A DNA stretch of 64,000 nucleotides from Paracentrotus lividus (Eukaryota > Echinodermata > Echinoidea > Camarodonta > Echinidae): positions 1,154,061-1,218,060 of the forward strand of contig CALNVZ010002100.1 of NCBI GenBank assembly GCA_940671915.1, written 5' to 3'. The notes under the pieces were generated by a model. The model searched no databases. It saw only the letters and a program-made list of their open reading frames with translations, and had not been told where the DNA came from. Shown here in pieces: positions 1-13,498 of the stretch; the stretch's first letter is position 1; each line of letters opens with the position of its first letter. Both the position numbers and the translations under genes were made by a program.

Positions 1-1781
1 TTCAAGAGGCTGAGTGACTGGCATATTTGTGTCATATCATATAGAAATTGTACTAATGGAACTTAAAATACGATAATACGATTTCGTATGAATAATGAAT
101 AAACTTCAAACCGTTTGTTTAAGGCCTATAATAGCCTATTCCTTTACATAATACGAGTAAGGTAATACTCATATTTGGTTTAGGTAATGGGATGAACAGT
201 CACTTCCAATTGCGATCAGGATATAGTAATCTTTGCGAAGCGAAGTTGAGGAAATAGATGATAGTTCGTCTGGTTAATTGACATCAAAAGATGATTACTT
301 GACACGAAAAAATAGTTTTATTATTATCGGCAGTTATTCAACTGTAACTTAGAAAAAAAAAATCTAACGAGTAAACTTGGATCTAACTGCTAAATATCCA
401 GATTAATTAAATTAGATTGATTTAATCAAAATGTTATATGCTAAAAAAAAACAAAAAAAAAACGGTGTTATGACAAGAGCAGTGGTCTGACCTTAAAAAA
501 GAAAAAACAATTCTAAACCTACGATTATGGCCCTCAGCAAAAGAATTGCAATTCTATCTGTTTTGGTATTTTCTCATAATATTGAGACACGGTTGCCAAT
601 CATTCTGTATGCAGTTCTTTCCTATTGGTCTTTCTAGTCCTCTTGAGGCTAGCCGCAAGGCATTCTGGGATTCTTACCGGAAGTAACTGGATCCTTGCCC
701 TGCGTGTAGTGGAATTCTAGCCACTTCCTCTGTCTCTTAGCTAGTATACACACTCGAGAAGAACCAGACAGAGGAGATTGGAGAGATTTAAGGCGAAAAT
801 CTAGCCAAGGGATGGGGCAAAACCCTCTCTTAGCACTTGAAAAAAAAAAAAAATAAAAGTAAAAAAAAATAAAAAAATAAAAAAAAATAAAAAAAATACA
901 CGATTGTTTGAAAAGAGTAATCATGAATAGGCACTGGTGGAACCATGCGCGGTAGCAAGGGACACACGCTTCCTCAATAATTTGAAAACCACTCTTTGAC
1001 TGTGTGCTAACATGTTAAAATCGGAAAATTTCGGCAGCTTGACCCTTTATCGGGCCTAGCGCCCCCATTATTTTCAAATCGTGGATCCACCACTTACAGC
1101 GGTTTTCAATAGAAAATCTATATTTGAAAATACTTTTTAAAAACTATATACGAGATATAAGCCCCCAATTGAACTTTATTTATCAAAATCTCCTTTTAAT
1201 CTACAGCCTTTAAAGCTCTGGACCAATCGAAGAGTTTGATGATTGCTCCAATTTTATTTTGGAGAAAAATAATCTTATGATGATCACAAGGCAGGTGTAA
1301 ATGAGAGGGCAGAAAGGGAGGGAGCGTGAAAGAGAGTAAGAGAGAGAGGAAAGAACCGGAGAAGAAAAAGAAGAAGAAGAAGAAGAAGAGAGAGGGGGAG
1401 AGATAGAGGTAGATGGAAGGTAAGACTGTTGAATCGTGCCTTAGGGTCTTTAGAAAATGCATCACTTTTTTTATTATCGAATAATAAAGCCCTGTATTAC
1501 TTCCCCTCGATACAAATTGTCCATTAGTGACGAAAAAGAAGCAGACCTGCTTTTGTCCATTTGTCCTTGGCAAACTGGGACAAAAGATTTGAAATAGAGA
1601 TATCGTGTTGAACTACATGTTACCCATTTTAGTCAATAAATCTTGGAACGAACGCAGAAAGCAAAAAATAATCAATGAAACGAGATGAAGAAAACAAAAG
1701 CAGCTGAAAAGAATTATCTAGAAATGTTAGTAAAACGTGTTTTTTTTTCTTAAATCAATTAAAAGATCTATTATCAAAACT
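1..1781. other. Gene-free flank
   Basis: AT-rich unique sequence with poly-A runs and a GA-rich tract. No coding signature on either strand. Confidence 0.6.
1301..1413. repeat. Purine-rich (GA/GAA) tract
   Basis: Low-complexity AGAAGAAGAAG and GAGAGAGA sequence. The opposite-strand open frame across it is a low-complexity artefact. Confidence 0.9.
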
Positions 1782-1970
1782 CATTAAACTATTATGTTTA
1801 TATTCCAATTTGCCAAGCTCCACTGATAGAAGTAGTCACGAGAGTAGAGTTTTAAAGCCAATACGAACCAGCAGCCTTGTGTAGCACCACCTCAAGTCCT
1901 CGACTACTCAAATCTGCCACGGTTTCTAACCCAAAATGCAACATTCTGAGCAGTGTATTCTTACAATATA

Positions 1971-3025
1971 CAGGGTGTTTCCGAAAAAAGGAAACCCAAC
2001 TTTGATCAACAATAATGTCAAAAATATTCCAATGGTGATTATGAAATTTATATCACCCTGTTAAAGTGCAACTCATTGCATTCTAATGATACCCTCGGCT
2101 CACCTCACACAATGTCACGCATCACTAAACCCCATTGTTTTTGAAAAGGTCTTTGTAAAATTGTGCGTGGTTCACTTCTATGCACCTTGAGATGGTTTGT
2201 GTGAATGTGCCTGGAAGGAAACCCAACTTTGAACATCAATAACTTCAAGAATATTTCAGTGGTGATTAAGAATTTAATATCACTGGAAAGTACAACTCAT
2301 TACCATTCTAATGATACCTCTCTTAGCTCACCAATATCATGCATCACTGAACCCCATTGTTTTGAAATTGTCTCGCAAAATTGTGATAGGTTCTCTTTCA
2401 TGCTCCTTGAGATGAGTTGCTTCAAAGATTCCTAACAAATCTAAGTAAAGCATTCCAGTGACTTAAAATAAATGAGTTTGATAAACGGGTTGGAAATTTT
2501 TACTTATTTAGTCCTTTAATCTTACCACCAGGTAATTTCAACCTGTTACTGGTCACGACAACCCAGAGAACCTTCAGTTCCCCATGGATAATGTAAGAAG
2601 CATGACAGTGCATCAATCACAATTTTGCAAGATATATTTCAGAAACAATGGGGTTCAGTGATGCGTGACATTGGTGAGTGAAAGAGATATCAATACAATG
2701 ATAATGAGTGGCACTTTCCAGTGATATAAACGTCATAATCACTACTGTCATGTTTTTAAAATGATTGATGATGAAAGTTGGGTTCCCTTTTTAGGAACAT
2801 TGCAGCAACCCATCTCAATGAGCGTGAAAGTGAACCACTCACAATTTTGCAAGACATTTTCAAAACAATGAGGTTCAGTGATGCGTGACATTGGTGAGCT
2901 GAGCGGGTTATCATTAAAATGGTAATGAGTTGCACTTCAGTGATATAAATTTTATAATCACCATGGTAATATTTTTTAAATTATTGATGATCAAACTTGG
3001 GTTTCCTTTTTTCTGGGTCACCCTG
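1971..3025. mobile_element. Non-autonomous mariner-type element, copy 1 (1055 bp)
   Basis: Flanked by TA duplications at 1969-1970 and 3026-3027. The left end starts CAGGGTGTTTCCGAAAAAAG and the right end, reverse-complemented, CAGGGTGACCCAGAAAAAAG, both continuing GAAACCCAA and TTTGATCA. TA targets and CAGGGTG ends fit the Tc1/mariner superfamily. There is no transposase; the interior is built from the same roughly 220-bp unit repeated in both orientations. The allelic block B has the empty site, so the boundaries are exact. Confidence 0.92.
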
Positions 3026-4220
3026 TAGACAAAACTCGAATAAAAACACACTATTTCACTACCCAATACATTCATAATGCAATGATTATTGTACCAAGTA
3101 GAAAACCAAATAATTTTTCCATCAAAACATTTTATTTTCCCTCGCTTTAAAACTCATTAATAAAACTTATTTGTTTATATCCCAATTTACGAAACCTCCA
3201 CTGATAGAAAAATTCATGAGACTTGATTTTTAAAACACCACTTTATTTATTTTCGTGGGTTTTTTTTTTTGGGGGGGGGGGGGTGGGGGGGGGTTAAGAT
3301 TTCACGCTGATGCTCCGAAAGAACTCTCTAACGTCACGGACTGTGTCTTCGAATTCTAATTTTTGGCCCATTTTGCTCTAATTGTACATTTTAGACGGAT
3401 AGAGTTACTCCGCTTCGGGTATTTTGCACAAACATTGCGTGTTCTTGCATCTTGATCAATCAGACATCGAAAACATCATCTCCCTCGTCGTAATGACATG
3501 TAATTCGATGGACGACATCATTAAATGGACGACATCATTAAAGTATGTGAACATGAATCGATTATAAGCCCATAAAAATAATAATGTTTGGTGACTCTGT
3601 TCAGGCACGAGAAAAACAATGGATAACCTTTCTAAAAATTAGTATCTGGGGTGATTTGAACGCCCTTGTATCTCGAGATATTCAACAACGATCTAGTTCG
3701 TTCTAATAAAGAAAATGAGAACAAGAGGTGTATCTTGGAAATTAAATGAGAGAAGAAAGGTTAAAGAATGTACGGGGAATTTTAAGAACATAGGCCGTCA
3801 TCGTAATGACTTGTATTCGATGGACGACATCATTAAAGTATGTGAACATGAATCGATTATAATGCCCATAAAAACAATGATATATGGTGAGTCATGTTTG
3901 GGACACACAAAAACAATGGATAACCTTTCTAAATTAGTTTCTGGGGGTGATTTGTATCTTACTATATTTCAACATCGATCTAGTTCGTTCGAAGTAAATG
4001 AACTGAGAACAGAAGGGCATCTTGGAAATTAACTGAGAGGAGAAAAGGTTAAAGAATGTACGGGGAGATAAAAGACAACAGGCCATCATCGTTAAAGGAG
4101 ATTGAAAACAGAGAGAGGAGATTAATAGACCGCAGTATTTGGTTTAAAACCATTATATGGTTTGCTGTATTTCAATGTTTTATGTAATCAGGCAAACTAT
4201 TCCAAGTTAATAGAACATTG

Positions 4221-4455
4221 CCCTGTAACATCAAGACTTACGATCTATAAAAGAGTTACGATTGATATTTCTTGGTAGCCTCATAATGGACAGGGTGCTC
4301 TAACGATGATGATCTTAATCCTAACCCTATACCCTAACCCGAATCTTAATCATATCCTTATCCTGATCCATGATTGTTACTTCCGTTCCAAATTAGACTA
4401 CCGGGATATAATCGATCGTAACTTTGTATCGATCGTAAGTCTTTATGTAACAGGG
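4221..4455. mobile_element. MITE, CCCTGTAAC family, copy in block A
   Basis: Palindromic element: CCCTGTAACATCAAGACTTA at the left and TAAGTCTTTATGTAACAGGG at the right, with GTAGCCTCAT facing the diverged inverse TAGACTACC (AATGAGGCTACC in other copies) further in. The core contains telomere-like CCTAACCC repeats. It has an allelic copy at 8441-8675. Confidence 0.85.
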
Positions 4456-7038
4456 AACAAGACACATAACGAATCTACAGTAGATGTGAAGATAGAACAG
4501 AGCAATATTTTTTTTTAATTCTCCCTTAATCCTTGGCACCTAGCCAGGGCTGCTGGTAGCTGATCATCTCTCTTTTGTCCGGTTCTTGTTTGATCTTGCC
4601 TACATGTATCTTTCTGTCTTTTGGCTGGCGCACTCTCCCCTCGCCTGTTTAATGACCCCTTTTGTTCCCTTTGTCCTCTGTCTCTCAATACCTTCTCTAC
4701 TAGTAGCTCTGCTTTTGCCTGTCTACATATATCACATAGGCCTATGTATTTCTTTACATGTTGTCATTTTTGTCTCTGACGAAGATTCTGCTAAGATAGA
4801 AAGCTCAGGATCTTTTTTTTTTCTTTTTTTTTTACGCAACTTATATTTTACACAGTTTCCTTTTAATTTTATTTTTTTTATTTTATTTGTAGAGCCTTGA
4901 AAAAGGTTTAAGTGAAAGCTTATTTACAGCAATTTATATCTTATGTTTATTTTTTTTGCCTATACATTTCTACGAAGACAGAGTTACCAAGAATTTTATG
5001 TAATGAGGTCAACACTCACTTACATAACAACCATGCACTACATATTATTTAATGAATATGAATCAAATGATGTGAAATCTTAAATTGAACTAAATAAAAG
5101 TATGTACTAGCCTACAACATTCACATAATTCAAAGGCTAGCAAGATTTGGTTTGTAATAGATCTCACATGAATCTGTCGGAAAGCTGTACCATAATCATG
5201 TGGCATGTTGGGGAAGACTTCTTGTGAGTATAGTATATGAGAGAAAGAGAGAAGGAGAAAGAAAAAGTAAGAGACGAATAATATAATAGAAAAAAACACA
5301 AATATAGGCCTAAATGATGGATTGCTCAGGGAAATTTGATTGATGGAGTGATATATTTTCTACTTGATATGATTTGAGTGGTTAATATGGTGTCCGTTTC
5401 TGTAAGATAATATTCTCGTTTCCTCCTGTTGCTGTAGGCTACTTGAGACAATATACTTGATTGTTAGTAACCTGATGAGACATTGGTGAAGATCTACAAA
5501 CACTCCTCCTCCATAAAATAACATATGTCATTCTCACGTTGCCACAATCGAACATCATTTACCATTTAAATGAAATTAAGACCTAGCTGAGATATATGGA
5601 CGGAGCACGACGTGTGGTAGACCAATCTCTATACAGTTTCTAAGAATGTCTTCTTCAGAAATCTTGGCTTATATCCAATCAACCTTTATAGATCTATGTG
5701 GTCAATTCACATTTCGATTCAGTTTTTAGTTTTTAAAATAAAGAGCGCGTATATCGATATTATTTTTGTAAGAGGCCTTTCTCTTTACAAGATAAGGCTA
5801 TATTTTGCGTTCTAGAATCAATATGTTTTGTTTTTTTTATTCTTTGCTTTATTTCTTAAAACTATCATAGCGATTAAGTAAACATTTAAGAAATAAAATG
5901 CAGGTTTAAAATAACCTCATCACGCTTAATCATGACACACGTTTGCTTTATAGCGGGTTTCTTTCTTTCTTTATAGAAGGGGGGGGGTATCTTTAATTTC
6001 CTTTAATATATTATATACCTCAACTTTAAGAAGTTGAATAATCCTATCCTTTGATTGGTCCAAAGCTTGGTCAATGCTTGTCTTCCGTGTCAACTCAGTG
6101 TGAACTCTCACATGGGACCCAATGCACACCAAACTAATCAGTCAATAGTACTTGAGATTTATGCCGTTGCCACACCTGGATGCCCCTTAGCAACAGGCAT
6201 AGTGCGATCCCGTTTGTTTAGTGCATAAGGCTCTTTGCGCGATGCGATGATTTCAGATACTAATTTGCAGCGCGTTTGTTGATAATTTTAATAATCATAT
6301 GTATTATATAGTATATATGCTTCAGGATCAATCGATGAAGAAACTTTATTGTAATATACTGACAACATTAGACAAACGTAGTCACTGCAGTGGCCATCTT
6401 ATCTTTAGCATTAAAATCTGATGTTACATATTAACACAGGTCAAGTAACTGAAGCAATATCTTGCAAACTACCCTAAGAATCGCACCATTTATTCCAAGA
6501 CATTGGATCTTTATTCAATAATAAGTGGCTGCAGTGTTGGGATTGCATCATTTGGATGCAACACATATAATATGACAATGAATATTAACACAAGTTCATC
6601 AATCATTACGAAATATATGCCCACTCAACTGTCAATGGAAACGCTATATATCTTTGGAGGATGGTGTAGGTGAATAGAGTGATTCGCAATTTTACAATAG
6701 ATGAATATTTCCATTCCCTTTTGCAGAGGCTTCGAAGGCTATGCGGAAGCAAATAATTGGAGGGGCAAGCGATTGGGTGTTAAAAATAAATTTGCTCTCA
6801 ATTCTTTTTCTCCTCATATAGCCTTCCGACGCATCTGCCCGTTTGGGATTCATTTTTGTTACGTCATTGATATCCATCCATTTCTTAATATTTTGAATTG
6901 AAACCAATGTAAATCGATTAATTCATCTTTACAAATCAAGTTCGGTATCCACCTCCCTTTTATGCAAAAAATAGAATATATGTAATATGTTATTCCACGA
7001 GTTACTTCTTCAATTTCAACGATAATGGTGGGGGGGGG

Positions 7039-7063
7039 NNNNNNNNNNNNNNNNNNNNNNNNN
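7039..7063. other. Assembly gap (25 N)
   Basis: A run of 25 N lies between a G homopolymer and the first base of the second duplicate block. The fixed round size suggests a placeholder rather than a measured gap. Confidence 0.99.
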
Positions 7064-10000
7064 CATTAAACTATTATGTTTATATTCCAATTTGCCAAGC
7101 TCCACTGATAGAAGTAGTCACGAGAGTAGAGTTTTAAAGCCAATACGAACCAGTAGCCTTGTGTAGCACCACCTCAAGTCCTCGACTACTCAAATCTGCC
7201 ACGGTTTCTAACCCAAAATGCAAAATTCTGAGCAGTGTATTCTTACAATATAGACAAACTCGAATAAAAACACACTATTTCACTACCCAATACATTCATA
7301 ATGCAATGATTATTGTACCAAGTAGAAAACCAAATAATTTTTCCATCAAAACATTTTATTTTCCCTCGCTTTAAAACTCATTAATAAAACTTATTTGTTT
7401 ATATCCCAATTTACGAAACCTCCACTGATAGAAAAATTCATGAGACTTGATTTTTAAAACACCACTTTATTTTATTTTCGTGGGTTTTTTTTTTTTGGGG
7501 GGGGGGTGGGGGGGGGTTAAGATTTCACGCTGATGCTCCGAAAGAACTCTCTAACGTCACGGACTGTGTCTTCGAATTCTAATTTGTTGGCCCATTTTGC
7601 TCTAATTGTACATTTTAGACGGATAGAGTTACTCCCGCTTCGGGTATTTTGCACAAACATTGCGTGTTCTTGCATCTTGATCAATCAGACATCGAAAAAC
7701 ATCATCTCCCTCGTCGTAATGACATGTAATTCGATGGACGACATCATTAAATGGACGACATCATTAAAGTATGTGAACATGAATCGATTATAATGCCCAT
7801 AAAAATAATAATGTTTGGTGACTCTGTTCAAGGCACGAGAAAACAATGGATAACCTTTCTAAAATTAGTATCTGGGGTGATTTGAACGCCCTTGTATCTC
7901 GAGATATTCAACAACGATCTAGTTCGTTCTAATAAAGAAAATGAGAACAAGAGGGTATCTTGGAAATTAAATGAGAGAAGAAAGGTTAAAGAATGTACGG
8001 GGAATTTTAAGAACATAGGCCGTCATCGTAATGACTTGTATTCGATGGACGACATCATTAAAGTATGTGAACATGAATCGATTATAATGCCCATAAAAAC
8101 AATGATATATGGTGAGTCATGTTTGGGACACGAACAAACAATGGATAACCTTTCTAAATTAGTTTCTGGGGTGATTTGTATCTTACTATATTCAACATCG
8201 ATCTAGTTCGTTCGAGTAAATGAACTGAGAACAGAAGGGCATCTTGGAAATTAACTGAGAGGAGAAAAGGTTAAAGAATGTACGGGGAGATAAAAGACAA
8301 CAGGCCATCATCGTTAAAGGAGATTGAAAACAGGAGAGGAGATTATAGACCGCAGTATTTGGTTTAAAACCATTATATGGTTTGCTGTATTTCAATGTTT
8401 TATGTAATCAGGCAAACTATTCCAAGTTAATAGAACATTGCCCTGTAACATCAAGACTTACGATCTATAAAAGAGTTACGATTGATATTTCCTTGGTAGC
8501 CTCATAATGGACAGGGTGCTCTAACGATGATGATCTTAATCCTAACCCTATACCCTAACCCGAATCTTAATCATATCCTTATCCTGATCCATGATTGTAC
8601 TTCCGTTCCAAATTAGACTACCGGGATATAATCGATCGTAACTTTGTATCGATCGTAAGTCTTTATGTAACAGGGAACAAGACACATAACGAATCTACAG
8701 TAGATGTGAAGATAGAACAGAGCAATATTTTTTTTTAATTCTCCCTTAATCCCTTGGCACCTAGCCAGGGCTGCTGGTAGCTGATCATCTCTCTTTTGTC
8801 CTGGTTCTTGTTTGATCTTGCCTACATGTATCTTTCTGTCTTTTGGCTGGCGCACTCTCCCCTCGCCTGTTTAATGACCCCCTTTTGTTCCCTTTGTCCT
8901 CTGTCTCTCAATACCTTCTCTACTAGTAGCTCTGCTTTTGCCTGTCTACATATATCACATAGGCCTATGTATTTCTTTACATGTTGTCATTTTTGTCTCT
9001 GACGAAGATTCTGCTAAGATAGAAAGCTCAGGATCTTTTTTTTTTCTTTTTTTTTTACGCAACTTATATTTTACACAGTTTCCTTTTAATTTTATTTATT
9101 TTTTATTTATTTGTAGAGCCCTTGAAAAAGGTTTAAGGTGAAAGCTTATTTACAGCAATTTATATCTTATGTTTATTTTTTTTGCCTATACATTTCTACG
9201 AGACAGAGTTACCAGAATTTTATGTAATGAGGTCAACACTCACTTACATAACAACCATGCACTACATATTATTTAATGAATATGAATCAAATGATGTGAA
9301 ATCTTAAATTGAACTTAATAAAAGTATGTACTAGCCTACAACATTCACATAATTCAAAGGCTAGCAAGATTTGGTTTGTAATAGATCTCACATGAATCTG
9401 TCGGGAAGCTGTACCATAATCATGTGGCATGTTGGGGAAGACTTCTTGTGAGTATAGTATATGAGAGAAAGAGAGAAGGAGAAAGAATAAAGTAAGAGAC
9501 GAATAATATAATAGAAAAAAACACAAAATATAGGCCTAGATGATGGATTGCTCAGGGAAATTTAGATTGATGGAGTGATATATTTTCTACTTGATATGAT
9601 TTGAGTGGTTAATATGGTGTCCCGTTTCTGTAAGATAATATTCTCGTTTCCTCCTGTTGCTGTAGGCTACTTGAGACAATATACTTGATTGTATAGTAAC
9701 CTGATGAGACATTGGTGAAGATCTACAAACACTCCTCCTCCATAAAATAACATATGTCATTCTCACGTTGCCACAATCGAACATCATTTACCATTTAAAT
9801 GAAATTAAGACCTAGCTGAGATATATGGACGGAGCACGACGTGTGGTAGACCAATCTCCTATACAGTTTCTAAGAAATGTCTTCTTCAAGAAATCTTGGC
9901 TATATTCCAATCAACCTTTATAGATCTATGTGGTCAATTCACATTTCGATTCAGTTTTTAGTTTTTAAAATAAAGAGCGCGTATATCGATATTATTTTTG

Positions 10001-11258
10001 TAAAGAGGCCTTTCTCTTTACAAAGATAAGGCTAATATTTTGCGTTCTAGAATCAATATGTTTTGTTTTTTTATTCATTTGCTTTTATTTCTTAAAACTA
10101 TCATAGCGATTAAAGTAAACATTTAAGAAATAAAATGCAGGTTTAAAAATAACCTCATCACGCTTAATCATGACACAGTTTGCTTTATAGCGGGTTTCTT
10201 TCTTTCTTTATAGAAGGGGGGGGGGTATCTTTAATTTCCTTTAATATATTATATACCTCACTTTAAGAATGTTGAATAATCCTATCCTTTGATTGGTCAA
10301 AAGCTTGGTCATGTCTTCAACCATGCCCCCAAAACAAATAATCAGTCAATAGTACTTGGATTTATGCCCGTTGCCACCCTGGATGCCCCTTAGCAACAGG
10401 CATAGTGCGATCCCCGTTTTGTTTACGTGCATAAGGCTGCTTTGCGCGATGCGATGATTTCAGATACCATAATTTGCAGCGCGTTTTGGTTGATAATTTA
10501 TAATCAATATTTGTATTATAAGTTATATGCTTCAGGACAATCGATGAAGAAACTTTATTGTAATATACTGACAACATTAGACAAACGTAGTCACTGCAGT
10601 GGCCATCTTATCTTTAGCATTAAAATCTGATGTTACACATTAACACAGGTCAAGTAAACTGAAGCAAATATCTTGCAAACTACCCTAAGAATCGCACCAT
10701 TTCATTCCCAAGACATTGGATCTTTATTTCAATAATAAGTAGGCTGCAGTGTTGGGATTGCATCATTTGGGATGCAACACATATAATATGACAATGAATT
10801 AACACCAAAGTTCATCAATCAATACGAAATATATGCCACTCAACTGTCAATGGAAACGCTATATATCTTTGGAGGGATGGTGTAGGTGAATAGAGGTGAT
10901 CGCAATTTTACAATAGATGAATATTTCCATTCCCCTTTTGCAGAGGCTTCGAAAGGCTATGCGGAGACAAATAATTGGAGGGGCAAGCGATTGGGTGTTA
11001 AAAAATAAATTGCTCCTCCAATTCTTTTTCTCCTCATATAGCCTTCCGACGCATCTGCCCGTTTGGGATTCATTTTTGTTACGTCATTGATATCCATCCA
11101 TTTCTTAATATTTTGAATTGAAACCAATGTAAATCGATTAATTCATCTTTACAAATCAAGTTCGGTATCCACCTCCCTTTTATGCAAAAATAGAATATAT
11201 TGATATGTTATTCCACGAGTTACTTCTCAATTTCAACGATAATGGTGGGGGGGGGGGG
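7064..11258. repeat. Duplicate block B (probable haplotype overlap)
   Basis: Begins at the first base after the gap and runs collinear with block A to the poly-G tract at 11246-11258, after which sequence continues uniquely. It lacks the mariner-type insertion, showing the intact TA target at 7251-7252. At about 10310-10345 a short stretch replaces a longer one in block A. Block ends that coincide exactly with the gap point to two overlapping contigs placed side by side. Confidence 0.95.
8441..8675. mobile_element. MITE, CCCTGTAAC family, allelic copy in block B
   Basis: Same insertion as 4221-4455, carried in the second haplotype block with only small differences. It should not be counted as an independent copy. 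Confidence 0.85.
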
Positions 11259-11295
11259 TGGTGCTCAATCAGAACTCCAACTTCATTCAGTTTAT

Positions 11296-11640
11296 GGTGG
11301 TATCTCACCTCACGGAGACGGGTTTGGGACTACTTTGAGACGGTTTCGAAACAGTTTTGAGACTGTTTTAAAACTTGTAGCGGAAAAGTCTCCGAAAGGT
11401 TTTATGGGGCTTGGAATTCTCAAAACCGTCTCAAATTAGTCCCAGTAGTTTCCGGGATGGAAAAAAAGGACTTTTTCCGTCACGGAGACGGATTTGGGAC
11501 TACTTTGAGAAGGTTTTGAGACGGTTTTGCGATCCCGAGTCCCATGAAACTTCGCGGGGACTCAAGAGACGTCTCCGCGACAAGTTCTAAAACCGTCTCA
11601 CAGTAGTCCCAAATCCGGCTCCGCGAAGTAAGATACCACC
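11296..11640. mobile_element. Foldback element, GGAGACGG family, full copy (345 bp)
   Basis: Terminal inverted repeats of about 50 bp: GGTGGTATCTCACC at the left and AAGTAAGATACCACC at the right, then TTTGGGACTACTTTGAGACG and its inverse. The interior repeats GAGACGGTTT and AAACCGTCTC motifs in both orientations. No coding potential beyond a chance frame. Confidence 0.88.
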
Positions 11641-12767
11641 ATTACTTCTATCGTCCATTATGATCCATTCCGGGTGCTTTTATCAGATCACGTTTGTACG
11701 GCACAAGAGCATTTTGTGTTATTGAAATATTCACTCCAAGTTAGGAAGAAACTTGATCTCACTTTTCAGTAGTAAATGAGGGTGATGAATGGATTGCATA
11801 TAGATGTACAGTGTAGCACGTCTGTTCCTCCGTTACAAATCTGATTTATGTACATTGCTAAAAGCTCAAATTTCATAACAGCTGAGTGTTTCTTCGGTAA
11901 AGTGCTAAACTTAAATATCACATAAACTGAACTGAATAATTCATGGTGAAATTGATATTGTAGTGTTGATGGGTTTTTCTTCTTTCTTTTCACTTCAGGT
12001 CGACATGCATCAGACAAGTATAGATGGCATGTAAATGTAAATATCCCCATCATAAAAGTAAATCAATAATGATATTATATTCTGTTTATTTCATGTATAT
12101 GATATTGATAACATTATTTTGTCTGAAGGGCACTTGGGGGTGGTTTATTTGATTTTGTCACTTTTCATTTACAATTTTCATTTATTGATATCCTAATTTC
12201 ACAGGTTGACAATCATGAGGGTCTATACTTCTTGCGGTGAATCACGTTGTGGATTTTCAGGAAAGCTATATACATGAAAAAGACCAAGTTTCACATGCGT
12301 GCTTTTACAGCCGCCTACTATTCAAACTGTTGGACGGTCTAATCTACCTCTGTCATGTATATAGATATAATTCTAAGATCATGTAAAATATAAGATCAAA
12401 CTGATGTGGACATTACATGTACAACCAAGGGTCCGCGGAGCATTTTTGAAAGTTTAGGAGTTAAAATATGGAAGGCGTAATCTACTAGAAAAAGTGGAAC
12501 TGAAGCCCCTTCCCCCTTACCAACAGAAAAAAAAAGAAAAAAAAAAAGAGGGAAGCTCCGTGGCCCCTGCAACCTTGCTTCGCATTTTTGAATTTTGTAG
12601 AGAGACAAATTGTAGATGTATTGTTTAATCAACACTCTGCTTGTTTTTATTTTTCTCCTGAAAGACTCCAAAGAAACGCTTTTAAGCTAAGGTCATTCTT
12701 AATTCCAAATCGTTTGCCAAATTTATAACATATGCTGCGAGTTTTGTTTAACCTGCTTATTCAACGA

Positions 12768-12798
<31 letters not shown>

Positions 12799-13462
12799 GA
12801 AGCGAAATCGTAGGCCTACATTGGTTTGTTTCATGCTCCAACACCTTACACGGCTGTGTGCTTTGATTCGACATGGCCTCGATTTTCTTGATTAGTTTTC
12901 CCTCAAGCATTTCAAGGCTCACCCAAATAACCGATTTACCGTAACAGAGCCAAGGGCAATAAAGTAATTAAAAGTCAATAATCTCAATTACTTTTGAAGA
13001 AGACTACACCTGCATCCATTGGTAATAGAATTAGGAATAATTTATTCATTCATGTCAACCAACATGACGGATGCATTATGGAACATTGTGGAATAAGATA
13101 AAGGTCTCTTGTGAGTAAGTGCAATCTCCGCGTGGCTCAAAGATCTAGTTCATGATGTCATTGTTCGGTCCATATAAACATAATATCCTCGTGTCATGCC
13201 TCTGTTCCAGTTATTTTAATTATTCTTCTTTTATTTAATTGTTTGATTTTATTTCTTCGTGAAGACTAGTGGATGAAGTGTGTATTGTTTGTAATGAGTT
13301 ATGTATTTCGTGAATACCGCCGAGAAAAAGGGGATGTTGATTCCATCCGCAGATCTTGGATGTAAAAAATGAATGGGGGCGTAGTCGCCAATTTTGATTT
13401 ACGTTCCATATGGGGTATCTAAAAAAGGAGGCACATGCCTCTACCCCCCCCCCTCATAATAA

Positions 13463-13498
<36 letters not shown>

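Larger units (their letters stand above)
1782..7038. repeat. Duplicate block A (probable haplotype overlap)
   Basis: This block matches 7064-11258 along its whole length, starting CATTAAACTATTATG and ending at the GATAATGGTGGGG tract, with many single-base indels, mostly in homopolymers. It contains an extra 1055-bp mariner-type element and a region near 6080-6145 that differs in block B. Neither copy holds a recognisable gene: the short open frames in both blocks shift and break between copies. It includes one copy of the CCCTGTAAC MITE. Confidence 0.95.

Noticed and set aside
2205-2435. 76-codon frame that resembles one at 49231-49536
   Set aside because: Both lie inside copies of the non-autonomous mariner-type element; the similarity is repeat homology, not a conserved gene.
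3715-8206. Similar frames at 3715-4032 and 7892-8206 as a duplicated gene
   Set aside because: They are the same DNA in two haplotype blocks; frames shift with small indels, and there is no domain.
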